A stretch of DNA of 64,000 nt from Lolium rigidum (GCF_022539505.1 NC_061514.1:218015837-218079836), one strand, 5' to 3'; counted from the first letter of the stretch, positions 41,105 to 54,180 are shown. Numbers and translations: made by a program. The notes: a model not told the origin generated them from the sequence alone.

Positions 41105-44070
41105 AATAGTACCCTTGCAATGGAACCTCCACCAATCAACACATACCATGGTTCCATTTCCCACCACATAGTCATATTCATAATTGTAAAATAATATTTT
41201 GCTTTTCAATGCAAGAGTGATAAGTATAGTACTTTGCATATAGTCTGATAAAAATAATCAAATGACATGAGCAAGCGATGAACTTGCCTTTCTTGACTGC
41301 AAGATTATGCAGGCAAAAAGCTTCGATACGTGATAACTTCATATTCTAAAATACCATCATCGTTCGGTAAGGACAATGTTTAAAGAACTAGCGAAGATGC
41401 TATAATGCATAGTATGAGATGCAATCGCCCCGAGCGTAACCTAACCCCGATGATTTAGGATCGGATGGGTTGTAAAGATTCTTTAGGGTGTGTTGTACTT
41501 TTAGAATGGTCTCTCAAACAAGGTTCTTATTAGATTTGGTTATCTTAGTATCATAAACAAGTGATATAAGGCATCATAACAATCATACATACAAAGGAAT
41601 AATTGTTGCATAACATGTAAAGAGTGGTTGTCAGTTTTAAGTCTTATAGTGTATGGTGGATGATTACTTAGATTATACCTGAAAAGAATAACTTTTGAAG
41701 AACATGTTAACTAAGAAATAATAAGTATTTCAAGTAAGAACTATTTGTTTCTATCGTTTTCTTGATATTTACTTCAAAAGAATAACTTTTGAAGAACATG
41801 CTTAATAAAGAAATGATCTACTACAAATTGGAGCTATGTGCTTGTAGGGTTTACTATTGGATTCATTTTGTTCACTAATAGGGACTAGTTGATTCTTAAG
41901 TTGAATGGGTCCATATGCAGCAAATATTGACATTTTTATTACTATGGTTTATTCTAGGTTATCATATTGAAGGATGGTTATCAAAGTGGTTCCCTAAGTT
42001 AACCATTAGGGTTTACTATACCATTCCATTTCTTTCAGTAAGTAATTAATAATGGGTTCCTAAACTAGGTGGTTTATTATCCTCAAGTAAGGTTTAGTTG
42101 AGTATTATGGTTGATCACCATGGTTCTACTAAGTAATGATGGTTAAGGTTGAGGATATGCAACTAACAAGTTAATTAGGGTTCATCATTATGTTCAATTG
42201 AGTCTTTCAAATATTATTAGAGGAACCTTACATAGTTGAGTTCATAAACATTTAAGGCTAGCAAGACTTGGTTACGCATTAGCACCATAAGGTGATACTA
42301 ATTGGTCATATAAGGTTATTTTAGGAGATCATGAGCATGCATAAATTCTATTAGGATGAATCTATGAGTATGAGTGCAAATCATATGATCACATTTCATA
42401 ACTACGTAGGGTTTTAGAAATGTGAACAACTTAGCGTTCTAACATAAAAGAATAGGGTTAAGGGTTTTTATTCCTATTGGAACTAGGTTTCTAAATTGTG
42501 ATATAAGCCTCAAAATAATAATTTGTAATGGAGTTGAGCTTACTAGTTACTTTGAAATAAAATTATTAATGGGTTTAACATTTGATTATTTTTAAAAGGT
42601 TTAATAATAATTAAGATAAATATTGTTTACGGTTTAATTCAGGAATCAGGGTTTTATAATTGTTATTAAGTTTTAAATTGATAACTTGTTGACTAAAATA
42701 TTTAAGTAAATAAATAACTTTTCACTACTAAAATAATATTAGTTTTTTACATTTTCTTACTTTATTATTATTTAAATATTTAAGCAAATTAGGGTTTTTA
42801 AAATACCACTAATATTTAAGTTAATGAAAATATGATAAAGAAAATTAATCTTAAAATTTTCTTGACTTACTGAGTAGATATTATTTATTTTGTAAAGCTT
42901 AACTAATTATTGAATTCTAGTTGTATTTTGGATAAAAGAAAAGGCATAATTAACAAGGTTAAAATAATTGAATTTTTATTTTGGACAAACATTTTCATAT
43001 TATATTTTTATTGAGTAGAGTTTATTTTTGTGAGAATTTTGATATCTTATTTGCATTTTTCTGAGTTGAAATGAATTTTATTTATTTGCCTGGAATTTGA
43101 ATTAAATAGAAAACACTAAACCTACCGTGACATGTCCTAGCTACTGAGACTGACTGGTGGGTCTGGTATAGGTCAGCTGCCACGGGGCAACGACCAAGTC
43201 AACAGGTTCGGGGAGCCCACGGCCACATCATATCTACCGGCGGCTTGACATCGGCGGTCAGATGTAGACGGCACCGCCACTACAAGGCACGCCCGGACTT
43301 CCTGTTGGAGGCAATCGAACGAGGAGAAGACGAGGAACACGATGGTGGTGGCGGAATGGACTATTGCTTGCCGGAAGTTCATCAGAAAACATGACCCGCG
43401 GTGGTGCTCTCCGGCGAGGTGGCTAAATGGAGCTACAGAAGTAGATAGGATGCGAAAGTAAGCTCTACAAACGCGCAAACTTACCTTGAGTACGATGGTG
43501 TGGTCGGCGACGAGGATTGCCGCCGGAGTTGAGCTCGATTTCACCATTATCGGCGACGTACTGAGAAAGGGAATCTTCAAATTCCCGTCACCTCGACCTC
43601 CCCTTGATGTTGGGCTCCTCCGAGATGATCTACACGCCAAGGCGCACCTCCTCGACCACGAGCTAGATGCTGGGGTGGTCTGTATCGTCGGCTTCTTCCG
43701 CGACGCCGGTTGTTGTTCATAGAGAGGTGTGAGGGATTGAGAGGATCTAAGGGGAAATGGAGGAGTGGAGAACATCAGGGAGATCATGGTGATCTCCTAC
43801 ATGCTTTTATAGCTCGGCTTAAGGTCCCTATCGTCATATCCCTGCCGACGACGACCGAGATGTGACGGAGGTGTTGGCATGCCAAACGGCACGAATCGGG
43901 ACGCATTTGGGATAGGCTCGGACGCGAGAAGAATTGGGTGCGGTTCTGAGATGGTGGGCGACGTCCAGGTCGTCCTTATCGTTAGCGAGGGATGTGGCCG
44001 ACGCTCTCCTGCGCGTTTCCGCCACCGGAGAAGAGAACGAAGGCGTTGGCCTTCTTTTTATTACTGAAAC
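41105..44070 (-). repeat. Family X LTR, minus orientation, left-truncated at the gap
   Basis: 41105-42100 repeats 35590-36570. An AT-rich part (42100-43130) and a GC-rich leader (43140-43800) follow. On the minus strand TATAAAA lies at 43805-43811 and a consensus donor CTCAAG/GTAAGT at 43484. The right boundary is approximate, where the accessory-gene intron resumes. The frames 43173-43787 and 43486-43722 overlap each other on opposite strands and are not called. Confidence 0.7.
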
Positions 44071-44112
44071 GGTATATTCTTCTGATGCCACCTCTCTCAT
44101 TTTTTCTTGTAG

Positions 44113-44606
44113 TCATAGCCTTGAACTTGTCGGAAGAAAACCAGCGTGTTCATGAACACGTAAATGCCTTGACTCATCTTTCATCCTTTGATGAGGTTTT
44201 TTGGAGAAACTAATCGAAAGCTGCCACTGTCGCGAAGTTTTAAGATCGGGAGCAACAGGTGCACCGATTTTTTAACAAGTGCTATACTGGTTTGAGGGTG
44301 ATATGGAAGACAATGTTTTCTTTGAACGAAGTCCCTCCTACTTTACTGACTTTGATGTCAAAGTTCAGTAATACCAAAAAGATCCGAGGTTTGATTCATG
44401 CACAACTTATTGCTGGAGCTAAAGCTGCCTTTTCCCTCGTACTCTTGAGACATCCTTCCGCAAACTTCATGGCCATTGCCAATGCCGATGGTGATGTAGG
44501 ATATATGTTTCCTGATGCGGAGATTCCTGCCACCATCGTAGTTGAAAGACTTGAATATAGTTCAAAGGCAGTCGAAGGAGCGGAGGTTCCAAAAGAAAAG
44601 TCCTGA
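44113..44606 (+). pseudogene. Antisense accessory gene, C-terminal exon
   Basis: Acceptor CTTGTAG at 44106-44112, then a frame with LSEENQRVHEHVNALTHLSS, HRFFNKCYTGLRVIWKT, PPTLLTLMSKFS and GAKAAFSLVLLRHPSANFM, ending at TGA 44604-44606. There are two in-frame stops (near 44211 and 44242). The sequence type is the usual C-terminal helical part of the protein whose N-terminal exons lie at 38347-39947. The interruption consists of the Y and X LTR sequences and the gap. Whether both halves come from one insertion is not certain because the outer LTRs differ. Confidence 0.7.
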
Positions 44607-45357
44607 AAAACGTTTATGCTCCTACTGTAAAGTAAATACTTTAATGCTTGCTGCAACCGATTGTTCGGATGCATTGATTTAAGCTAATTCATAGGAAGGT
44701 GTATATATGTACCTCCCTTTTGTTTGTAATTGCGTCTAATGCCGTTTGGAAGGGTTAGTATGAACGGAGCAAATCTTAATTAATCGTTTTACATTTGTAT
44801 TATGATGTATATGTAAGTTTGTCGGCAGCAAATTTCTTGAGTGATCGGCTCATGTTGCGAGTTTGCGAAACCCGTTGTAAGTGCAACTTTGCTTTCAACC
44901 GACGATGTATGTTTTGGCGGCAGCCCTTCGAGCGAGTCGATGGAACTAAGCCTGCTGATGACTCCGTCGCTCTTAAGTACTTCTGTAGTTTTAAGTACCG
45001 GTCATGGGTCTTTTTGTAAGTGTGTAGTTGTTTACCCTTGCTATCTGCAGCAGTCGCGTAATCTTGAGGCTTTTCTAGCAAAGGATAAGAGTAAGATTCC
45101 CGTTGATTTTGCCTCGTAGCACTCGTAATTTCAGAGGCTCTAGATGACAATCTCGGGTGAAATTTCGAGTAAACCAATGTTCTATAGTATACAAAAAAGG
45201 TTCTTGATAAACTTTGTTCGGGTGCCCTGAATTACTGCAATACTTCAGATAAACGAAACTTGAGTCTTTATTAATAAAGTAAGCTAAAAATCGAAGTGGC
45301 TTAAGAAGCCTTAGTGATAGAGAGAAAAATAGATATGCATAATGCTGCCCATCTTCT
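44607..45357. other. Spacer where pol would be expected; no pol found
   Basis: In the related element at 7587-21717 this position holds RT, RNase H and integrase. Here only 750 bp of AT-rich, stop-filled sequence separates the accessory gene from the protease stop codon. A plus-strand stretch at 44795-45019 has some open length but no recognised motif. Confidence 0.7.
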
Positions 45358-46440
45358 TTAAACAAGAGGAGGGTTCTTCTTATCTTCGATCTTGTCTAGA
45401 GAGCCGGTAGCTTTGGTGGCTTCGATGATTCCATCAGAAGTACTTGCAGCAAGCGCTAGAGTTTTACCATCTTCGGTAGAGGCCTTGCTATCAGCTGCCG
45501 AAGGCCCAACTGCTGAAACATTCAGGGCAGGGTCATCCAGTTTCTTTTTCAATTTCTTGATGCTCTCATCCTCTTTATCTTTAAGTGCCAACTGTTTAGG
45601 AGAGAAGTCTACAGCTTCTTGCTTTATTCCGAACTTGGCAACAATCCTCTGAAACTCGCGATCACAGTTGTCTGAGCATGAAAAACTTCCATAGACTGTG
45701 ATGTTGGTTCCATTATTGCCTGGCATCTTGATCTTGAGATACACATAATGTGGCACAGCCATGAACTTCGCATAAGCTGGTCTCCCGAGTATAGCATGGT
45801 ACTGCGATTCCCAATCTACTACCTCGAACTCTATCTTTTCCTTCCTGAAATTATCAGGCTTTCCAAAGATAACATTCAAGTAAACTCTGCCAAGAGAGTA
45901 CGCTGGTAAAGTGGGGAGGATGCCATGAAAACATGTATCAGATTCTTCCAACATCCTCATAGTAATTCCCATATTCTTGACTGTGTCCGCGAATATCAGA
46001 TTTAGTCCGCTTCCACCATCCATGAAGACTTTGCTCATATTGTACCCTCCTATTTGCGCCTCAACTACCAAGGCAGCATGCCCTGGCTTTGGGATTGTCA
46101 TCGGGTGATCCGCTCTGCTGAACAGGATACTCTGAGACGACCAATCGATATATTCTGGAATATTTGCCATAATACTTTCTGCCAGGTTGATTTCTTGAGT
46201 GAGCTTCTTCATCTCACTTCTCGAGACACCAGTTTTGTGGATCATGCTCATCTGTCCCCGTGGTGGGGGGAAGGACTCGTTGGAGTTACGAGGCTGGACT
46301 TGCTGAACTTGGTGCTGAGGTGGTGGGTGGTGGTGGAGGGTTCGGCTGCTGCTATTGTTGAATAAACTTCTGCATCTCGATAAAATGCCGACAGTCCCTG
46401 AGCAGGTGGCTCGACTTCTTCTTGTCATCCTTAGAATCAA
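45358..46440 (-). pseudogene. pro: Protease region of a pol-less gypsy Gag-Pro polyprotein
   Basis: Open from about 46440 to a stop at 45358-45360. The protease motif VFMDGGSGLNLIF (near 46020-46060) and VNVIFGKPDNFRKEKIEFEV / YHAILGRPAYAKFMAVPHY resemble the protease at 10786-11544. It ends in a Lys/Asp-rich and Ala/Ser-rich tail (KDKEDESIKKLKKKL) with its own stop and no reverse transcriptase after it. The host element would need RT and integrase from another element. Confidence 0.85.
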
Positions 46441-48589
46441 TATATGCGTGCAGATAACAGGGAGCGTTTAATTGCTCAGCAAAAGGCAGTTCCGGGATCC
46501 TTGAGGGTCGTGGTTTGTAGTTGCCACGATTCACTGAATTACCGCGATTGTTGTCATGTCGATCATCCCGCCTATCATCGTACCGATCATCTCGGCGATC
46601 AGAATATCATGCAGCTACCATATTGTTATCATCGTATCCGCGCTCTTTCCTTCTCTTACGGCGATCTCTTCGACTGCCTGAGTCATGTCTCGGTTGGTCG
46701 TCGTCTTCATCGTCGCTGCGTGGTTGAGTCTTTCGTACGTTATCCTCGCCATCAGCCCAACTATTGGCAATTTCCGTTAACTTGGTTAAGGTCTTCGGCT
46801 TCTTTCGTCCAAGTTCCTCTATGTAAGATTCTCGTCGAATACCATCACTGAAAGCGTCGATTGCTCTATCGACAGGGACATCTTCAGCAGCGTTCAAGAG
46901 TTTAGTGAACCTCCCGATGTACGTGCACATCGACTCTTTCGGTTTGTGCTGACAATGACGCAACTCCTCAATTCCAACAGGCCTTCTATACGTAGCCTAG
47001 AATTTTTTTACGAAGGCGTCAACCAGATCTTCCCACGATTTGATGGAACCCGTCGGCAGACTTATCAACCAAGCTCTTGCCGAATCCTTTAAGTAAAGCT
47101 GCAAACATTGCATTTCCGCTGTCTGGTTTCCTTTATGCAGGATCACAGTCTGTAGGTAATCGTCTAACCAGGACCTCGGCTCTTACTTCCCGTCGTATTT
47201 TGCAGCATCAGTGGGAGTAGGTTTGAACCTTTTAGGCGGCATCGTCTCCCGGATTTTGTAGCTTAAACAATTGGCTCCTCTTAATTCGCCATCGTATTCC
47301 TGACTCTCTTCAGAATCATCACTATCATATTCTTCTCTTGCCGCTCGCCATCGTCAAGCTTTGTCGATCCTGCTCTGGGTAATGTCATCTCGAGCATCTC
47401 TCGAACGATGCCTGGAGCCACTAGCTTGATGTGTAGATTTCTCCTTCCGTGGAACAAGTTTGTCTCCGAGGATCGCGAGGCTTTCCAGAGCACCTCGATG
47501 AGCTCTTGCCGTAGGACGTTCGGGTGTTGGTTGCTGATTGATCAAGTAAGCCGCGAGGTTAGCAGTTGCCCCTTCAACTATCTTTGGTCTCAACATACCC
47601 GCAGTGTCCGTAGTCATAAAAGATTTGGACAAGTTTGATGTTATTTCTCTTGCATCATCCTCTGAGAGTCTAGATAGCCTTGAACGATGCCTCCCTGCAC
47701 CTTGAGTGCTTCGAGACGCGCTTCCATGCGAGGCCCTCCGACGCTCACTAGATTGATCTGCCGTGAGTAGGCGACGATTGAGATTGGCCTGCTCGTTTGA
47801 TAACCGTACTCGATTCCTCTCCAAGATAGACCGATACGCATTAAGAGTTCCAACCAAAGTTCCGGCGGGAAGCGGCGTGTTGTTGGTTATAGCATCTCGA
47901 GCTACTTCCCACTCTTCCTCCGCGATAGTGTAATCGCTATCGTCGTTACTAGCGCTATTTTCGGAGTTGCGTCGCCTGCTGGCGCGTGGAGTGCGATCTC
48001 CTTCTTATCCTCCTCCGTTCCCCGCACTTCCTGCATTGAGAATAGCATAGATCTGGTGGTGCACCATCCTCCAGGTGGCTGTCCTAGCAGCGCTATCGAT
48101 GCTTTCTTCTCCTGATGAATATCCTGCACTGCAGACGAGCGGAGTATCGCTTGATCCCAATCCATGTCTGGTATCACAGTTTAAACAGTAGTATGAGGTC
48201 ATATCGGATGACTCAGAGTCATCGGATCCGACTAACATAGACGACATCGACCGAGGGGCAGAGGGCGGATAAGAGTTCATCGATGTTGTCAATCCAGCCG
48301 ACAGGTCAATTGATGACGATGTGGTCGATGTTGCGATTGGTGAAGATGACTTCCTTGCTGATTTGGAAACGAACGGCTCAGGCAGTCGAAGGATTCCTTC
48401 CGTGTTGATGTTGTAGTGAACACTTCCAAACATCATGCCCAAGCCCCCTTGTAGATCCAAAAAGGCCGAGCGAGACGATTTGTTATGCGGAGTAAACTCG
48501 AAGGACCCGAATCGAATCGAGTTCCCCAAGCTTGGTGACGAAGAAGCCGGTGGAGACGTCGGCGGTGTTAACGAAGGTGCCGACGACAT
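46352..48589 (-). pseudogene. gag: Gag of the pol-less gypsy element, fragmented
   Basis: Start chosen at the ATG 48587-48589 (MSSAPSLTPPTSPPASSS). An N-terminal Ser/Pro-rich region is open to 48005, followed by frame changes. 47354-47857 encodes an Arg-rich helical linker (NLNRRLLTADQSSERRRASH). The capsid-like part is at about 46750-47050 (KESMCTYIGRFTKLLNAAEDVP, ADGEDNV), and a basic Arg/Asp-rich stretch and CRHF...C/H-type motif lie near 46352-46600. At least three frame changes or stops separate these pieces. Confidence 0.75.
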
Positions 48590-48626
48590 GATCGAAGTTG
48601 CCGATGCTGGGTCTTGTGCCAACAGG

Positions 48627-48645
48627 GTTCCCACAAACGGTGCCA
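48627..48645 (-). other. Primer-binding site of the pol-less element
   Basis: Minus strand TGGCACCGTTTGTGGGAAC starts two bases inside the 5' LTR end (48648). This fixes the orientation and the LTR boundary. Confidence 0.8.
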
Positions 48646-48647
48646 CT

Positions 48648-49189
48648 TGTTGAGGGTACTCCTCGGCAATGCCCTCCGTTTGGGGCTTAGGGTAGATGGA
48701 ATCATGTAGGCTCACACGAGACATCGGTTATCAAACAAGCGGGGAGAGCGATTTACCCAGGTTCGGGGCCCTCGATGAGGTAAAACCCTTACGTCCTTCA
48801 TGTATGATCTTGATTACTGAAAATATCGAGTTACAATGGGGTGCCGAAGGTTTCGGCTATGATCTCGTCGAGAGGCTAAGTTCTGCAATGACCTAGCTCT
48901 AGACTTACGGTGGTTATGGCTACTATGATTGTGTGTCTCGACAGGCCCTCTCCTGGCCCTTATATCGGGAGCCAGGTCTCGAGAGGCCTGTTCAAGTACA
49001 ACTAGGTTACAAAGAGTCCTGTGTCTAATCTTTCCTAGTTTTCTTCGTCTGCTTGCATTGCTCCCCAAGACTCCTTTCTTGGAATTAACGTATCGGCCCA
49101 CCTTGGTCGATGGATATTCTTCATGGGCCCCTGGTTGGGCCGTAAGAGGTAGCACAAGACAAGTTACCCGAAGGGTAATGCCCACATCA
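48648..49189 (-). repeat. 5' LTR (542 bp) of the pol-less gypsy element
   Basis: On the minus strand it starts TGATGTGGGCATTACCC at 49189 and ends CCCTCAACA at 48648. A TATA-like GATATAAG lies near 48960-48966. The next outside bases are GCTGG (49190-49194), which do not match CTATC at 36586-36590, the flank of the other LTR of this block. Confidence 0.88.
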
Positions 49190-51461
49190 GCTGGGCCATG
49201 TCGTGGGCTGCTGTTGGGTTGGCTTCGGGCTGCTGCGGCCTACGGTGGTCCACCAGGTAAGCTTCCCTTTCTTTTTCTTTTTCTGTTTTCTGTTTTCTTT
49301 TTATTTTAGGTTAGAATTTCCAATTTGAATTCTCTTTTGTTTTTTAGGTTTATAAATATTTGAATCTAAATAGAACTTGATAACAATGCTTGCTGCATAG
49401 TTTTGTTGTTCAAACAAATATTTCATGTTTGATTAAATTGGTATTTTTATGAGAGTCATTCCAAATTTTAAATAGACATGAATATATGTGTTCATTTAAA
49501 TTATTTTTTATTTAAGAACCAAATCTATTTAGGTGATTTGAATTTTATGACATTTTCATGGTAAACATATTATTAGGTTTTTGTTAACGTGCTTAACAAT
49601 ATTGGTTGTTCATATGTTTTTAAATATGGCTAGAATTTAAAATAAGGTGTTAATGGATATGGTGTTAGGTCATGATTTCATGTGTAAAGTTATTTCTAAG
49701 GATTTAGGAAGATGGTTGGATAAACTCTATAATTACTAATCTTACTTAGCAAACTTTAGCTTGAATGATTTAGGATAAATCCAATGCTCACCATGGTCAA
49801 TTCACTTGCTAAGATGATGGTCCAAACTATAACATATTATTCCATTTGGTCAACTAAACAAAATACTTGGAAGGCAAAATAGAATTGGATATTGGTTTAA
49901 CTCTAATCACCTGAATGGTATTTAAGCTTAAGGTATATTTATGGCTTGGTTTTATACTTGTGATCCATGATACACAAGTTAGGAAATATTACTTTATGTG
50001 GAGTGGATCTAATGTGAAATGGTTTAGGGTTTTGCATAAGTTTCACTAATTGACACATAAGTGGGCATCTAGTGTGGTAGGGTTCTACTTATGATCCCAA
50101 GTGATATATGGATTGGAATCCAAATGTGGTCTAGGGTTTTAGTTGTGATCACCCAAGTGATACACAAACTAGGATTGGGATATGGGCATGGGTATGGTCA
50201 TGTTTTATTGACTAGGGTTACTCTTCCTCACCTTGATAGGACTCTTGTATTAAGACAATACTAGGGTTGTCTCAAGTGTTTGGATAAGAAATGTTTAAGT
50301 GTAATGCTATTACTCCTCCACTCAAGATATGAGAAATGATCTAGGTTTACTTACTAGTGATCTATCATTTTATGTGATGGATGATATCTGATTAACATAT
50401 AGGTTCAATTTATCATCTAAATCTACAAGGCATGGTTATGCATTGGACATGATTAACTTACTTCTCACTAATCTCTCTTTATTATTCCTCTCATCACACT
50501 CAGCTAGATTCTTAGGGTTTATGATCATTACCCAATTTGTAATGATCAAGGTATTGGCCTCATAATGGTTCATTAGTGAAACATGGTTCTCCTCTCCAAG
50601 ATCAAGTATTGGTCAATATACTTGAGTATACACTTTTAGCTTGAGCTCTCATGGATAGGTAGGTTTTATCTAGGGTTGATGATCATTACCAAGGTGTGAT
50701 GATCATAACATTGGCCTCTTCATGAATTCCTAGTGAAATAGGTTCTCACTTACCATTGGCTGGTTAAATAGGGTTAAGTTCTTAGTTTGTATTTCTCATA
50801 GCCTTAATTAGTATCAACAACTTACTTCACTTGGATATGGCTTGAATGATAACCTAAGTTTATACTCAAGAGATGATGTAAATACATCTGGGTGGTCCTC
50901 TCCTTTCTCCGAGGTTTAGTAGAAATAGGTTTGAATAAACAAGATTGGAATAGTCCAGGTTTGATAAAGAACTAAGGTGAATGTCATTGACATGAGCTCA
51001 AAGATTGTAGTTAAAAGTATACCATGTGAATCATGGTAGGAATATTGATTAAGTAGAAAGGACATGGAAAAGATAAGTAAAGAATGTTTCTTAATTATTT
51101 ATGTTCTGTGGTTTATAGTTGAATAAACATTTATATGTTGTTATAACAAATACCATGTTAAGATCTTTTATCAGATCTGGTATTAGATCCACACTTAAGG
51201 TGTTTTTATAGTAAAACTAATCCCATTTGATCTATAGATCAAATCATCTCTGCCCCAAAACAAGGTTTTAGCAAAGATCACAGTGAAGTATATAGCGCTT
51301 GACTTGATGATCTACTTCAATTCCAGCAAGTCAAGTGAAACTTCAGTTACTGTGACAGGTTTTGTTAGAAAGCGCGAAAATTCCCCAGATTTTCTATGCA
51401 TTAATGCATTGCACACTTCTTTATTCTCTCTTTCTGTAGCCTCTAATCCTGGGATATTACA
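49190..51461 (-). repeat. 3' LTR of a gypsy element (family X relative), minus orientation, left end cut
   Basis: On the minus strand the LTR starts TGTAATATCCCAGG at 51461, just after a purine tract. It runs through 2 kb of AT-rich U3-like sequence to a GC-rich end at 49190-49260, where the pol-less element is inserted. The small open frames in it carry no recognised motif. Confidence 0.65.
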
Positions 51462-51478
51462 GCTTCTCCCCCTTAAAC
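51462..51478 (-). other. Polypurine tract
   Basis: Minus strand GTTTAAGGGGGAGAAGC directly before the LTR start TGTAATATCCC at 51461. Confidence 0.8.
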
Positions 51479-54180
51479 TGAATTTCGTCCTGAAGTTCGA
51501 ACGCTTTCACGTTTCGAAATGGGAAACTGACTTGAACATATCAAGATCTCTTTAAAACACCATGGTAATCTCATTAGATATAATTGGATATATCACTTGT
51601 CCAAATTCTTCTAATGTCTGATGCTAAACAGTTGATACTTTCTTCAATTCTATGATTTCTTCCAACACTCTAAGCTTATTGTCTTGCTCTTCAAAGATCC
51701 TTGGATTAGGACATCTTCTTGTGCTTATGGACTTTACTACTAATTGTGGTGACAGTTTCCTATCTGGGAATCAAAGCTTGGTTCTCAAAGGTTTGTTTAA
51801 GGTAAGGTTTTGTTTCCCCTTGCTACCATAACTATAGTAATGGTACTTAGTAAGGGATTACAATATGTATGGTCCTGGTTGTTTATTCCTACGCATGGAT
51901 TAGACTCATTTAGTCCATCCAAATCATGGCTTCTAGTTTATATTAATTATCCTCCTTTTGGTTTCTTTAGGTTCCATGAAAGGAATCTTTCTAATAACCA
52001 TTAGTTTTGGTATGGTGACACTCCTTCCGTCTTTAGCCTTCTCAAGCTTTGATTGTCCTCCCACATCTTCTTCATCTAACTTCATTATCTTAGACTTACC
52101 TAGGCTTTTTTTATTTCTGAGTACTTATCCATTACCCACTCAAGTTAGGGTCCAACCCTTATTCTTTCGAGATAGGAACCTCAGCTTCTGGTCTGACATC
52201 ATCCTGAGAGTACTATTATATGGGTATTTCCCACAACCTTATGAAAATAAGATCGGACTTCCTCTCAGCTCAGACCTTCTTCTTGGTCCATCACACTCCA
52301 AATGACATCTTAATACTTCTCATTTAGACTTCCCCTCCCCCTTGGAGTTTGCTAATGGTCTTCAAGCTCCTTTTCTTCTAATCATCAAACTCCAAGGTTA
52401 GAGAATTTGTATTGGTCTGGCTTATAGTTTGTACTTTTCTAGAGTCTCACGAAGAATTCTTGCGGTGTATCCAAACAATTGTGGGTATCCGATGTGAATT
52501 GTCCGACTAAATGTTTATACTACCTAATCATTTGAATGGTATGATTCTATTTGATAACAATTCCTTGTTATCAATACACCAGCTACGGACTATCTGGTAC
52601 CAGTTGTGGCTTATCTGATACCAGAGGTGAACTCTTTTATAGTTCAACTCAATACATACATAACTTCCAGTGCTTTCTCTTCATGATTACCCTAGATCAA
52701 TTGAAGTCTTATCATATCAGCTGCGGCTTTACTTGTCCATTTTCCTTTTTCCAGGGTTAGTTTTGTAAGAAACCCACTCATTGACACTATAAAGATAGTA
52801 TCATAAGTGACTTTACTTGCATTCCCTATTCCATAATGATTATGGCTCCACTTCTACTGCTCCATATTCACCATTTTTCTCACTTTCATGATCCTTCCAT
52901 GCTGAAGTACTCCTCAATTAAGGATAAAAGTGAGTTTTGATTGGTCCTTCTTTTGAAGTATTGTGGTTGAAAATCTTCAGAATTCGTCACTTCCTCACAC
53001 GAATACCTTTACCCTCTAGATCTATAACATCAAGTAAGAGCTTGATATTGCAGCATGCATTTGCATATCAAAGTCAAACTTCATGTATGGATCTAGTCAA
53101 TCAATGAAAATCCAATAAAATCCAAGAAGATTCACCTTTATGCTTATAATACACATCCTTCCGAATACAGTAATTGGGTAAAACATCCCTAAACATCAGG
53201 CTTAGATGTGTAGTATATAACACCACATAATAAAGGTTTATGCCGTGATACTTAGCACGTATATATGGATTACTACTATTTGTCTTGATCTTTACCCTAA
53301 CTGCTCATTTGCAATCGGATAAACTTGAACAAATTAGTCTAGCATAGTTGTGGTGGACCTAATTTCGTCGGAAAGTACTACCTTAGTTTCCATTCTATTG
53401 AAGACTAACCTCACATGATCTCTCGAGACCATAACATGGCTACTCTAAACACATGATTGTTAGAGCATATTACATATAACTCCAAGGTTTCTCTGTAAGC
53501 TATGCTCTAATAAAGCCTTCTTCAGACTATGGACTATGGTTCTAGCATACTTGACATAGTTGCCAGGGTTTTAAGGTCTGAATTCCTGAACTATCCTTTA
53601 GAATCTTCCTCCTCGTCATACTCCTGTTAACTCTCTTATGATGTTCTACTCCATCACATCATGACTCTCAAGAGAATCATACATGATTACCAACTCTACC
53701 ATGAAAAGTAGACTTATACAACTTCTATCACTCTTCCTTACCTCCCATGATTGACTCATCATAGGTATATACTACCTCATATAACTTATGTCCATTACTT
53801 AATATCAACCATCTTGGTACTTTAAATGACTCTTACTTAACCATAACTTACATTGGTATACTTCTTCCAATAGGATATCTTCCTTATGGTTGTATCCTCT
53901 CTTTGGACTACCATGTAGTGTATACCAACTATGGTCTGTTACCACCCATTGTCTTAAGCTCCATTGGCGTTCTAATACTTTGGAATGAAGCAAGATAACT
54001 AACTAACTTTACTTAATAAAGATAGATAAGAAGACTGACTCAAGTGTGTCAGGATTATTCCCAGGTGAATACCCATCTCAAGTCATAATAATATTTGGTT
54101 TAGCTAAGACAACTTCCGATAGACACTACCAAACCTATAGGTCTCCTTTAAAGGGTTTTAATCCTAGGGTCAAAGCATTT
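51479..54180 (-). other. Internal region of a non-autonomous gypsy element, no pol recognised
   Basis: A 2.7 kb AT-rich region between polypurine tract and primer-binding site. All frames are short and stop-filled, and I find no Gag knuckle, protease, RT or integrase motif. A minus-strand stretch near 53800-53990 (RQWVVTDHSWYTLHG) has some coding flavour but nothing I can assign. It is consistent with a pol-less or heavily deleted derivative. Confidence 0.6.

Noticed and set aside
43173..43787. 204 codon minus-strand open frame
   Set aside because: It is in the GC-rich leader of a family X LTR, crosses the splice-donor-like site and lacks known motifs.
48005..48724. Single 239 codon protein beginning in the LTR (MSRVSLHDS...)
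   Set aside because: The upstream 45 codons lie in the 5' LTR and primer site; the gag start is placed at the ATG 48587-48589.
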